The notes beneath the pieces were generated by a model. The model was not told the origin of the DNA. It did not search any database and worked only from the letters and a program-made list of their open reading frames with translations. Below, one piece after another: positions 10,401 to 16,314 of a DNA stretch of 64,000 bases. Position 1 is the first letter of the stretch. Each line of letters begins with the position of its first letter. Location: positions 124,001 to 188,000 of the forward strand of contig CBDCLG010000015.1 in assembly GCA_965218625.1 (NCBI GenBank), written 5' to 3'. The DNA is from Bin5 sp965218625. Lineage in GTDB: Bacteria > Chloroflexota > Anaerolineae > Caldilineales > Caldilineaceae. A program made the translations under genes and the position numbers.

Positions 10401-11853
10401 CCTGACTGACCTGCAACTCCACGAAAATAACCTCAGCGGGACAATTCCCGCCGAACTGGGCGGCTTATCCAACCTGCAAGAGCTGCTTCTCCAAAGCAAC
10501 GACTTGAGCGGGACAATTCCAAGCCAGTTGAGCAATCTGGCTAACCTCACAAGGCTCTACCTGGACTACAACGACTTGAGTGGAACGATTCCCAGCGGGT
10601 TGGGGAGCCTCTCCAACCTGTGGGGCCTTGGTCTAGACGGCAATAGCTTGAGCGGGTCGATCCCGGTTGAGCTGGGCAACCTCGCTGGGCTGAGAATCCT
10701 GCGCCTCAAAGACAACGACCTGAGCGGGACAGTTCCGAGCGAACTGGGCAATCTGGACTATCTGCTGGAGCTATATCTCGACGGCAACAGTCTCACCGGA
10801 TGCATACCCGACACGCTTTTCTCAGTGCACCTGAACGACCTGTCCGACCTGGGGCTTTCAGCCTGCACCAAGTCGGCGCTGGCGGCGCTCTACAACGCCA
10901 CCGACGGCGCCAACTGGACCGACAACACCAACTGGCTCAGCGACGAGCCGCTCGACGACTGGCATGGCGTCACCACCGACGCCGACGGTCGCATCATCGG
11001 GTTGAGCCTTGCGGACAACAACCTGAGTGGAACGCTGCCGTCTGAGCTGAAGGACCTGGTCAACCTGCAGACGGTCTATCTTGCGAACAACAGCCTGAGT
11101 GGATGTATACCCGACAACCTGTACCAGGCGTCGACGAATGACGCGGACAGCCTGGGGCTGTCGTCCTGCACGGAGAAGGAGGCGCTGGTCACGCTCTACA
11201 ACGCCACCGACGGCGCCAACTGGACTGGCAGCCAAAACTGGCTCAGCGACAGGCCGCTGGGTGAATGGAGCGGTGTCTCTACCGGGGCCGACGGCCGCGT
11301 GACGCGGCTGCGTCTTTACAGGCGCGGCTTGAGCGGCACGATCCCGGCCGAACTGGGCAACCTGGCCAACCTGCAAAGCCTGTACCTGAATGACAACGAC
11401 CTCAGTGGGTCGATTCCGACCGAACTGGGCAACCTGGCCAACCTGCTATACCTGTTGCTCAATGGCAACGTCCTGACCGGCACGATTCCGACCGAACTGG
11501 GCAACCTGGCCAGCCTGAGGTGGCTGTTACTCCGCAGCAACGTCCTGACCGGCACGATTCCGACCGAACTGGGCAACCTGGCCAACCTGCAATACCTGCA
11601 CCTGAATGACAACGACCTCAGTGGGTCGATCCCGACTGAGCTGGGCAATCTGGGCAATCTGGGCAATCTGGGAGATATATCTCGACGGCAACAGTCTCAC
11701 CGGATGCATACCCGACACGCTTTTCTCAGTGGGCCTGAACGACCTGTCCGACCTGGCGCTGTCGTCCTGCACGGAGAAGGAGGCGCTGGTCGCGCTCTAC
11801 AACGCCGCGGATGGCGCCAACTGGACCGACAACACCAACTGGCTCAGCGATGA
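1420..11853 (+). CDS. Giant secreted leucine-rich-repeat protein (main reading frame)
   Basis: The frame starts at ATG 1420 and runs 3477 codons. Residues 1-40 form a signal peptide (hydrophobic VRIFLLTGVFALFAA, then AYAQE). Residues about 43-135 look like a fibronectin type III domain, followed by a TPT/TDTPTATPTDPP linker to about 180. The rest is plant-type 24-residue LRRs (LxxNxLSGxIPAELGNLxxL) grouped in modules. Each module opens with ALVALYNATDGANWTDNTNW and closes with GC(I/V)PDSLYxxxxNDLxxLxLPxC. Seventeen modules start in this frame, at about 1978, 2866, 3604, 4114, 4570, 4876, 5539, 6136, 6511, 6820, 7486, 8218, 8809, 9544, 10213, 10876 and 11179. The frame is lost at about 11670 and the last 60 residues are out-of-frame noise. 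The role is probably extracellular binding or adhesion; the ligand is unknown. Confidence 0.85.
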   Translation: MTVQKSYRSLFVLVRIFLLTGVFALFAAKPLAQSNAYAQEDTRAITEISVSSNNPGELDVSWQAPSEAPHEYRVSWARVGETFPKRNDGSRNAFLPTTSLKIQFLDEGTTYKVRVRARYNDGNGAWSPVVRAEVQSAPADPPTPTDTPTATPTDPPTPTETPTATPTDTPTATPTPVPAYLHTEREALVALYNSTGGDNWTNNQNWLSDSPVGEWQGVTTNSDGRVTHLALSNNALSGPIPADLGNLSALQELNLLKNNLSGTIPASLGNLSRLTVMTLNENNLSGSIPASLGNLSNLESLVLGINDLSGSIPAELGNLAKLEQLNLLDNRLSGNLPADLARLSSLKYLYLYGNELAGPIPSQLGNLSNLHELDLGDNQLSGPIPTELGNLANLVELWLDKNGLSGTIPAELGGLPNLKQLRLENNALTGSIPTELGSLANLQYLYLGDNGLAGCVPDSLYSLEEHDLTGLGLPACAITSALAAFYNAAGGDSWTDSSNWLSDEPLNDWFGVTADANGNVSALSLNANGLSGTISAQIAALTSLQTINLEDNQLTGSIPSQLGDLAALQSLNLNTNSLSGAIPADLGKLANLRALRLFDNDLSGAIPVELANLSNLQWLVLNDNSLTGSIPTELGNLTSLQVLNLQGNELTGAIPAELAQLSNLQQLWLANNNLSGTIPAALGGLANLQYLYLGGNGLAGCVPDSLYSLANNDLTGLGLPACAITSALAAFYNAAGGDSWTDSSNWLSDEPLNDWFGVTADANGNVSALSLNANGLSGTISAQIAALTSLQTINLEDNQLTGSIPSQLGDLAALQSLNLNTNSLSGAIPIELAQLSNLQQLWLANNNLSGTIPAALGGLANLQYLYLGGNGLAGCVPDSLYSIANNDLNTFGLSPCSEKAVLVAFYNAAGGANWTDSTNWLSDEPPDDWYGVTTGADGRVTRLSLQGNGLTGTIAPELGGLSQLAYLDLRQNALGGSIPTTLGSLSNLVYLFLNGNSLSGRVPVELGDLPKLYTLWIKGNSLSGCIPGSLFSLSDIDFTSSWLPSCAVQKEALVALYNAADGANWTDNTNWLSEEPLDDWYGVTTDAGGMVTAVALAGNNLNGTIPDELGDLTNLQTLSLSGNSLTGCVPDGLYQTPTNDLSSLALPPCTEKEALAALYNATDGANWTGSRNWLSDRPLGEWSGVYTGADGRVTQLRLHSRGLSGTIPAELGNLASLQYLALNDNNLSGAIPTQLGNLANLTELYLDGNDLSGSIPAELGNLASLQRLHLEDNALSGSIPTQLGNLASLTAMSFGNNDFSGSIPAELGNLSNLTDLYLYENNLSGSIPAELGNLARLTTLQISGNDLSGCIPDSLYSVSINDLANLGLPPCTEKAALVALYNAADGANWTDNTNWLSAGPLGDWHGVTTDADGRVISLDLTNNGLSGTIPAQLGDLGELADLTLFQNALSGTIPTELGNLSNLINLNLAVNSLDGTIPAELGNLSSLAVLWLHQNDLSGTIPSSLGDLSTLRELNLKINGLSGLIPRELGNLSNLQRLYLTRNSLGGCIPESLFAVAVNDMSDLRLPTCAEYDALVALYNAADGANWTDNTNWLSAEPAASWHGVTTDAGGRIIGLSLANNGLSGTIPTQLGDLTNLQTLSLSGNSLSGTIPTQLGDLTNLQTLSLSGNSLTGCVPDSLYQAPSNDMSSLGLPSCTEKDALVALYNATDGANWTDNTNWLSEGSLGDWYGVTLAADGRIIGLSLADNNLSGTLPSELKDLVNLQTVYLANNSLSGCIPDNLYQAPTNDLSSLALPPCTEKEALAALYNATDGANWTGSRNWLSDRPLGEWSGVYTGADGRVTQLRLHSRGLSGTIPAELGNLASLQYLALNDNNLSGAIPTQLGNLANLTELYLDGNDLSGSIPAELGNLASLQRLHLEDNALSGSIPTQLGNLASLTAMSFGNNDFSGSIPAELGNLADLTALYLYDNNLSGSIPAELGNLARLTTLQISGNDLSGCIPDSLYSVSINDLANLGLSPCDRSALAALYNATDGANWTDNTNWLSDEPLDDWYGVTTDADGQVTVLALKDNGLSGSIPAELGNLSNLTDLQLHENNLSGTIPAELGGLSNLTDLQLHENNLSGTIPAELGGLSNLQELLLQSNDLSGTIPSQLSNLANLTRLYLDYNDLSGTIPSGLGSLSNLWGLGLDDNSLSGSIPVELGNLAGLRILRLKDNDLSGTVPSELGNLDYLLELYLDGNSLTGCIPDTLFSVHLNDLSDLGLSACTKSALAALYNATDGANWTDNTNWLSDEPLDDWHGVTTDADGQVTILALEDNGLSGTIPAELGGLSNLQELLLQSNDLSGTIPSQLGNLSNLTDLQLYDNDLSGSIPAELGNLAKLTDLLLSGNNLSGSIPTQLGNLTDLLALNLSGNGLSGTIPTALGNLGNLQEIYLDGNSLTGCIPDTLFSVPLNDMSDLNRPSCAEKEALAALYNATDGANWTDNTNWLGVNPLSTWHGVTTDTHGYITALELPSNDLNGLIPSELDKFAKLQTLDLRSNVLTGTIPTELGTLTTLQILALNDNDLSGAIPSELGSLANLQRLSLFNNELNGTIPTELGNLTDLQTLALENNGLSGTIPTQLGNLASLTAMSFGNNDFSGSIPAELGNLADLTALYLYDNNLSGSIPAELGNLARLTTLQISGNDLSGCIPDSLYSVSINDLANLGLSPCDRSALAALYNATDGANWTDNTNWLSDEPLDDWYGVTTDADGQVTVLALKDNGLSGSIPAELGNLSNLTDLQLHENNLSGTIPAELGGLSNLQELLLQSNDLSGTIPSQLSNLANLTRLYLDYNDLSGTIPSGLGSLSNLWGLGLDDNSLSGSIPVELGNLAGLRILRLKDNDLSGTVPSELGNLDYLLELYLDGNSLTGCIPDTLFSVHLNDLSDLGLSACTKSALAALYNAADGANWTDNTNWLSDEPLDDWYGVTTDADGQVTVLALEDNGLSGSIPAELGNLSNLTDLQLHENNLSGTIPAELGGLSNLQELLLQSNDLSGTIPSQLSNLANLTRLYLDYNDLSGTIPSGLGSLSNLWGLGLDGNSLSGSIPVELGNLAGLRILRLKDNDLSGTVPSELGNLDYLLELYLDGNSLTGCIPDTLFSVHLNDLSDLGLSACTKSALAALYNATDGANWTDNTNWLSDEPLDDWHGVTTDADGRIIGLSLADNNLSGTLPSELKDLVNLQTVYLANNSLSGCIPDNLYQASTNDADSLGLSSCTEKEALVTLYNATDGANWTGSQNWLSDRPLGEWSGVSTGADGRVTRLRLYRRGLSGTIPAELGNLANLQSLYLNDNDLSGSIPTELGNLANLLYLLLNGNVLTGTIPTELGNLASLRWLLLRSNVLTGTIPTELGNLANLQYLHLNDNDLSGSIPTELGNLGNLGNLGDISRRQQSHRMHTRHAFLSGPERPVRPGAVVLHGEGGAGRALQRRGWRQLDRQHQLAQR
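6286..6429 (+). repeat. Tandem 72-bp LRR duplication
   Basis: Two head-to-tail 72-base copies (6286-6357 and 6358-6429) differ by about one base. Each encodes exactly one 24-residue LRR (LSGTIPTQLGDLTNLQTLSL...). The near identity indicates a recent in-frame expansion. Confidence 0.85.
7486..10875 (+). repeat. Near-identical ~0.66-kb LRR module copies
   Basis: The module at about 7486-8217 recurs at 9550-10212 and again directly adjacent at 10213-10875. The last two are in tandem with a 663-base period and differ at a handful of bases. Other near-identical pairs in the gene are 2866-3603 with 3604-4113 (738-base period) and 4876-5538 with 6820-7485 and 12895-13558. Such homogeneity implies ongoing duplication or gene conversion, and it makes this locus hard to assemble. 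Confidence 0.85.
7672..7815 (+). repeat. Second tandem 72-bp LRR duplication
   Basis: Two 72-base copies (7672-7743 and 7744-7815), identical as far as I can read, encode NLTDLQLHENNLSGTIPAEL twice. The related modules at about 9544 and 10213 have only one copy, so this expansion is specific to the module starting at about 7486. Confidence 0.85.
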
Positions 11854-13558
11854 GCCGCTCGGCGACTGGTATGGCGTCACCACCGACGCCGACGGCCGCG
11901 TGACGCAGCTGCGTCTTCACAGTCGCGGCTTGAGCGGCACGATCCCGGCCGAACTGGGCAACCTGGCCAGCCTGCAAAACCTGGCGCTCAGTGACAACAA
12001 CCTCAGCGGGACGATCCCGACCGAACTGGGCAACCTGGCCAGCCTGAGGTGGCTGTCTCTCCGCAGCAACGTCCTGACCGGCACGATTCCGACCGAACTG
12101 GGCAAGCTGACCAGCCTGGCATACCTGGGGCTCAATAGTAACGACCTCAGCGGCGCGATTCCGGCTGAGCTGGGCAACCTGGCCAGACTGCAAAGCCTGG
12201 TGCTCAGTGACAACAACCTCAGCGGCGCGATCCCGGCCCAACTGGGCAACCTGGCCTACCTGACTGACCTGCAACTCTACGACAACGACCTCAGCGGGTC
12301 GATTCCGGCTGAACTGGGCAACCTGGCCAACCTGACTGACCTGTTGCTCAGTGGCAACAACCTCAGCGGGTCGATCCCGACCCAACTGGGCAACCTGGCC
12401 AACCTCCTGGCGCTCAATCTCAGTGGCAATGGTTTGAGCGGGTCGATCCCGACTGAGCTGGGCAATCTGGGCAATCTGCAGGAGATATATCTCGACGGCA
12501 ACCGTCTCACCGGATGCATACCCGACACGCTTTTCTCAGTGCGCCTGAACGACATGTCCGACCTGGGGCTGCCGTCCTGCGCTGAAAAAGAGGCGTTGGT
12601 AGCGCTCTACAACGCCACCGACGGCGCCAACTGGACCGACAACACCAACTGGCTGAGTGAAGGGTCGCTCGGCGACTGGTATGGCGTCACCACCGACGCC
12701 GACGGTCGCATCATCGGGTTGAGCCTTGCGGACAACAACCTGAGTGGAACGCTGCCGTCTGAGCTGAAGGACCTGGTCAACCTGCAGACGGTCTATCTTG
12801 CGAACAACAGCCTGAGTGGATGTATACCCGACAACCTGTACCAGGCGCCGACGAATGACTTGTCCAGCCTGGGGCTGTCGTCCTGCACGGAGAAGGAGGC
12901 GCTGGCGGCGCTCTACAACGCCACCGACGGCGCCAACTGGACTGGCAGCCGAAACTGGCTCAGCGACAGGCCGCTGGGTGAATGGAGCGGTGTCTATACC
13001 GGGGCCGACGGCCGCGTGACGCAGCTGCGTCTTCACAGTCGCGGCTTGAGCGGCACGATCCCGGCCGAACTGGGCAACCTGGCCAGCCTGCAATACCTGG
13101 CGCTCAATGACAACAACCTCAGCGGCGCGATCCCGACCCAACTGGGCAACCTGGGCAATCTGGCCAACCTGCACCTGGATGGCAACGACCTCAGTGGGTC
13201 GATTCCGGCCGAACTGGGCAACCTGGCCAGCCTGCAATATCTCTACCTCGAGGACAACGCGTTGAGTGGGACGATTCCGACCCAACTGGGCAACCTGGCC
13301 AGCCTGACCTTGATGAGCTTCGGTAACAACGACCTCAGCGGGTCGATTCCGGCTGAACTGGGCAACCTGGCCAACCTGACTGACCTGTACCTCTACGAAA
13401 ATAACCTCAGCGGGTCGATCCCGGCTGAGCTGGGCAACCTGGCCAGGCTGACGACACTGCAAATCAGTGGCAACGATCTGAGCGGGTGCATTCCCGACAG
13501 CCTGTACTCCGTTTCGATCAACGACCTGGCCAATCTGGGATTGCCCACCTGCCAATAG
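11606..13558 (+). CDS. C-terminal part of the giant LRR protein, after a frameshift
   Basis: From about 11674 the LRR pattern resumes one frame over (EIYLDGNSLTGCIPDTLFSV) and continues through three more modules, starting at about 11782, 12592 and 12895, to a TAG at 13556-13558. The ATG at 11606 lies in noise and is unlikely to be a real start. Sister copies in the same gene read ctgcaggagatata where this one reads ctgggagatata, so a 2-base deletion (ca) accounts for the shift. Repairing it gives one protein of 4046 residues. The end (LANLGLPTCQ) carries no membrane anchor or sorting signal. Confidence 0.75.
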   Translation: MTTTSVGRSRLSWAIWAIWAIWEIYLDGNSLTGCIPDTLFSVGLNDLSDLALSSCTEKEALVALYNAADGANWTDNTNWLSDEPLGDWYGVTTDADGRVTQLRLHSRGLSGTIPAELGNLASLQNLALSDNNLSGTIPTELGNLASLRWLSLRSNVLTGTIPTELGKLTSLAYLGLNSNDLSGAIPAELGNLARLQSLVLSDNNLSGAIPAQLGNLAYLTDLQLYDNDLSGSIPAELGNLANLTDLLLSGNNLSGSIPTQLGNLANLLALNLSGNGLSGSIPTELGNLGNLQEIYLDGNRLTGCIPDTLFSVRLNDMSDLGLPSCAEKEALVALYNATDGANWTDNTNWLSEGSLGDWYGVTTDADGRIIGLSLADNNLSGTLPSELKDLVNLQTVYLANNSLSGCIPDNLYQAPTNDLSSLGLSSCTEKEALAALYNATDGANWTGSRNWLSDRPLGEWSGVYTGADGRVTQLRLHSRGLSGTIPAELGNLASLQYLALNDNNLSGAIPTQLGNLGNLANLHLDGNDLSGSIPAELGNLASLQYLYLEDNALSGTIPTQLGNLASLTLMSFGNNDLSGSIPAELGNLANLTDLYLYENNLSGSIPAELGNLARLTTLQISGNDLSGCIPDSLYSVSINDLANLGLPTCQ

Positions 13559-13627
13559 CCCCCGATCGGCCTGAGATGGACAGGAGTCACGATCTGGCTC
13601 CCATAAACGAGGGAACGGAAACACGTG

Positions 13628-13667
13628 CGGCGTCGGACACGGTCAATGCCGGTCCGACGCCGTTTTT
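13628..13667 (+). terminator. Rho-independent terminator of the giant LRR gene
   Basis: An 11-bp perfect GC-rich stem (13628-13638 with 13652-13662, CGGCGTCGGAC) with a 13-base loop is followed at once by TTTTT. It sits 70 bases after the LRR stop codon. Confidence 0.85.
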
Positions 13668-13741
13668 GTCGCATCTATTGACCGTATCAGGAGCAAGTCT
13701 TGCCCCCGTGCCAATTGGCAGACCCGCCAAGGCAGGTATTT

Positions 13742-14376
13742 CATCGTTCCGAGCCCGCACCCGATTGGGAGCCGTCCAGCACATGGTTCGGCGTCACCAT
13801 CGACGGCACAGGCGGCGTCACCGCGCTGGAACTGGCAGACAACGGCCTGAGCGGCGTAATCCCGGCTGATCTGGGCGACTTGGCCAGCCTGCAAACATTG
13901 GCCCTCCAGAGCAACGCCTTGACGGGCGCGATTCCGACCGAGTTTGTCAATCTGACCAACCTCCAGACGCTCAATCTCAGTGGCAATGATTTGAGTGGGT
14001 GTGTTCCCGCCGCCCTGTACACAGTGTCGAGCAACGACCTCGGCACTCTGCCCTTGCCGTCCTGCGCGGAAAAAGAGGCGCTGGCGGCGCTCTACAACGC
14101 CACCGACGGCGCCAACTGGATAGGCAGTTCAAACTGGCTCAGCGACAAGCCGTTGGGCGAATGGAGTGGCGTTTCCACCGCAGCGGGCGGGTGCTGACCT
14201 ACGAGCATCTGTTGCGCCGGCTGTGGGGCACACGGAATGGCGGCGATCTGAGACCAATGCGCACCATTGTCAAGAGCCTGCGCCGCAAATTGGGAGATGA
14301 CGCCAACAACCCCACGTACATATTCACCGATCCTCGCAGCGGTTACTGGATGGCGAAGTCCGCCACACAGGCATAA
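13742..14376 (+). pseudogene. Chimeric remnant: LRR module fused to a winged-helix regulator tail
   Basis: From about 13742 one frame encodes a 5'-truncated LRR module (SSTWFGVTIDGTGGVTALEL ... GCVPAALY). The start of a second module follows (ALAALYNATDGANWIGSSNW ... GEWSGVSTAAGG), with a stop at 14195-14197. In the next frame, from about 14185, the sequence reads GRVLTYEHLLRRLWG, then MRTIVKSLRRKLGDD and NNPTYIFTDPRSGYWM, ending at 14376. That is the end of an OmpR-type winged-helix DNA-binding domain. The join falls where both parents would encode GRV. There is no signal peptide, module start or plausible start codon, so this is probably not expressed. Confidence 0.75.
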
Positions 14377-14717
14377 GCGGAATGTGAGTGGCGAAGGTTC
14401 GACATTTTGGTCGATCGAGATGGCAGGACGGCGAGGTAGCAAAAATCATCAGCGACTAGACAAATGTACCTGGGAACGGGGGTGCTTGCAATTTCTGAAC
14501 CGCGACAGCCACCGCTGCCGTACCTGCGGCAAAACAGACTTGCCTTGCGGCCTTCTACATGCAGGACCTCTATAAGAGCTGCCGGATCGACATCCATAGG
14601 ACCCGGACCCGCGCCCGCTATCCCCTCGCCGCCGCCCCTACGCCAACCACTTCACCGCCCGGTCCCCCAGCACACGCGGGGATAGACCCGTAAACGGTAC
14701 CAGATTCATATTTTCGT
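14377..14717. other. Intergenic region with no recognisable gene
   Basis: About 340 bases between the chimeric remnant and the Gp37/Gp68-family gene. Short frames here have no recognisable motif. The only notable element is a CRISPR-like repeat at 14661-14690. Confidence 0.55.
14661..14690. repeat. Solitary CRISPR type I-E-like repeat
   Basis: The 30 bases ggtcccccagcacacg then cggggatagacccg have the layout of type I-E repeats: a short palindromic core of C and G runs around a small loop, then GATAGACC. No second copy occurs at the 61-base spacing expected of an array, and no cas gene is in the window. It may be an array relic or chance similarity. Confidence 0.35.
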
Positions 14718-15212
14718 CTATCGCAAACGAACTGGCGCAGAAAGACGAGCCAGCACCGTAAGTCGCGGCGCGTATTTCTGACTCTCAACTGACGTACCCA
14801 TCCAAATGTTGGCTGGCCAGCCTTCAGGAAAGAGATGTTCGTGCTTCTGCCACCAATCGACTGCCCGCCCTGGCCGCTTTGTAAGAACCTGAAAGATGTG
14901 CCCGCGCCGCCGGGACGCCTCCTGCATTACCTGGAACATCTCAAGCACAAAGTCGTACGGCACTTCGGGATGGAAAACGTCCGACATACTGTTTACAAAG
15001 ACGCGCCGCGGCTTTTTCCAGGTCAGTGGAGCCTGCAGACGCTCAGGAAGCAGTCGCACCTCATCGGGGCCGGTCTCATAGCCGCGTACGCCCATCCCTC
15101 TCAAGCGAGGATAGAGGGCGTACATGTAGCAGTGGTCACAGCCGGGCGACACGCGCGTGCAGCCGGTCACCGGATTCCAGGTTTCGTCTGTCCATTCGAT
15201 AGAGGATGGCAT
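14718..15212 (-). CDS. Phage Gp37/Gp68 (DUF5131) family protein, C-terminally truncated
   Basis: The start is ATG 15212 with GGGAG seven bases upstream; the product is 164 residues. The N-terminus matches the Gp37/Gp68 family: SIEWTDETWNPVTGC, then the cysteine cluster GCTRVSPGCDHCYMY, then RVFVNSMSDVFHPEVPYDFV and HIFQVLTKRPGR. The cysteine cluster suggests metal or Fe-S binding; the biochemical role of the family is not firmly known to me. Members are usually about 230-260 residues. This one follows the family to TSVESQKYAPRLTVLARL and then stops, lacking the usual VGGESGP-type C-terminal part. It is probably a truncated, non-functional copy. Confidence 0.7.
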   Translation of the reverse strand: MPSSIEWTDETWNPVTGCTRVSPGCDHCYMYALYPRLRGMGVRGYETGPDEVRLLPERLQAPLTWKKPRRVFVNSMSDVFHPEVPYDFVLEMFQVMQEASRRRGHIFQVLTKRPGRAVDWWQKHEHLFPEGWPANIWMGTSVESQKYAPRLTVLARLSAPVRLR

Positions 15213-15394
15213 TCTTGGGCTCCCACCGATTCCTATTGTTCGGGGCGATTTCGAACAGTGAAATTTCCTGGTTTAGTACGCATGTTCTCATCTTTTGCAG
15301 CAGTTGTCAAATGCCCGTAGACGCGAGTGCGCCCAAGGATTCCCAGGAATCCTGATTGCCCAACGTTGGATTCAATCCGTTCGTTCGTCCGCCC

Positions 15395-16276
15395 TCATCC
15401 GTCCCAGCGGCTGGGGTTGATACCCGGCGCCGACGTCGTCATGCCGGCCGGTTTGTGCTCCAGGCCCCAGGTGCCGCCGGTTGTGTTGAGGCTTTGCAGG
15501 AATGGCTTTGCCTGTTCGGGCGCGGCTGCGACGAGGTCGGGGTCCCACTCCTCCATCGGCTGGACGGGACCGGCCCAGGCCGGCCGGTAGCCGTACTGGA
15601 TCAGCTCGCGCGGCGCGCTGTCGGTGTTGGGATGCGTGGCGTGGAACAGCATGGTGGGGATGACGAGCGCGGAACCCGCCTTGAGGCAGAGCGTGAGCTC
15701 CTCCGGGTGGGACTTGTAGCGAACGTACGGGTTGGCCTGCGCGTGGAAGGAAAGGTGGCTGCGCGGGACCAGGCGAAACGGCGCGCGGGCGGGAATAAGG
15801 TCATCGAGGTAGTAGAGCACGCGCAGCATGCGCGGCGAGCTGCCCTCGTAGTCGAAGATGGACGAGCCGAACGGCTGACCGTCGGTGTGCATCGAAATGC
15901 AGGGTGAGCCGGGATTGGTGCGTTGGAAGGCGCCGCGCGTGAAGACGATGTCCGGCCCCATCAGCGCGCTGAGAAAGTCGATCATCGGCGGGTGCCCGAT
16001 CAGTTCTGCCGCGCCGCGGCTGATCCACTGCACCTGCGTGATCGAGCTTGTCAGATACTCGCTGTAGGGCCTCGGCTCCATCGGAACATCGGCCAGCTCC
16101 GCCTTGAGTCGCGCAATCAGCCCGGCGTCGAGCATGTCCGGCAGCACGGCGTAACCCTCCACTTCGAAGTGGCGGATCTGCTCTGCGCGCGTGAAGGAGC
16201 CGAAGTCGGTCCGGTCAATGTTCATGAAATCGATGATTTCGTTGGGGTCGATTTCGGGGATGATCGTTTTGTCCAT
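15395..16276 (-). CDS. Phytanoyl-CoA dioxygenase (PhyH) family protein
   Basis: A predicted Fe(II)/2-oxoglutarate oxygenase of 293 residues. I chose ATG 16276, which has GGAGG six bases upstream, rather than an in-frame ATG at 16336 inside the amidohydrolase gene. The Fe-binding facial triad is visible as HTDGQPF (H-x-D) at about residue 147 and the distal His in LFHATHP. An Arg follows in RELIQYGYRP. Substrates in this family are very diverse and cannot be read from sequence. It lies 38 bases downstream of the amidohydrolase gene and is probably the last gene of that operon. Confidence 0.85.
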   Translation of the reverse strand: MDKTIIPEIDPNEIIDFMNIDRTDFGSFTRAEQIRHFEVEGYAVLPDMLDAGLIARLKAELADVPMEPRPYSEYLTSSITQVQWISRGAAELIGHPPMIDFLSALMGPDIVFTRGAFQRTNPGSPCISMHTDGQPFGSSIFDYEGSSPRMLRVLYYLDDLIPARAPFRLVPRSHLSFHAQANPYVRYKSHPEELTLCLKAGSALVIPTMLFHATHPNTDSAPRELIQYGYRPAWAGPVQPMEEWDPDLVAAAPEQAKPFLQSLNTTGGTWGLEHKPAGMTTSAPGINPSRWDG

Positions 16277-16314
16277 CGGATGCCTCCAAAATGACGCCGC
16301 GCCGCCCGGCGCGT

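Noticed and set aside
14464..14685. A 73-codon plus-strand frame in the intergenic region
   Set aside because: Proline/arginine-rich with no ribosome site or recognisable motif.
14377..14760. A CRISPR array around the lone repeat
   Set aside because: No second repeat at any plausible spacing on either side; only a solitary repeat-like element is supported.
15338..15357. A small palindrome (AGGATTCC/GGAATCCT) after the PhyH gene as a terminator
   Set aside because: Two-base loop and no T run; too weak to call.
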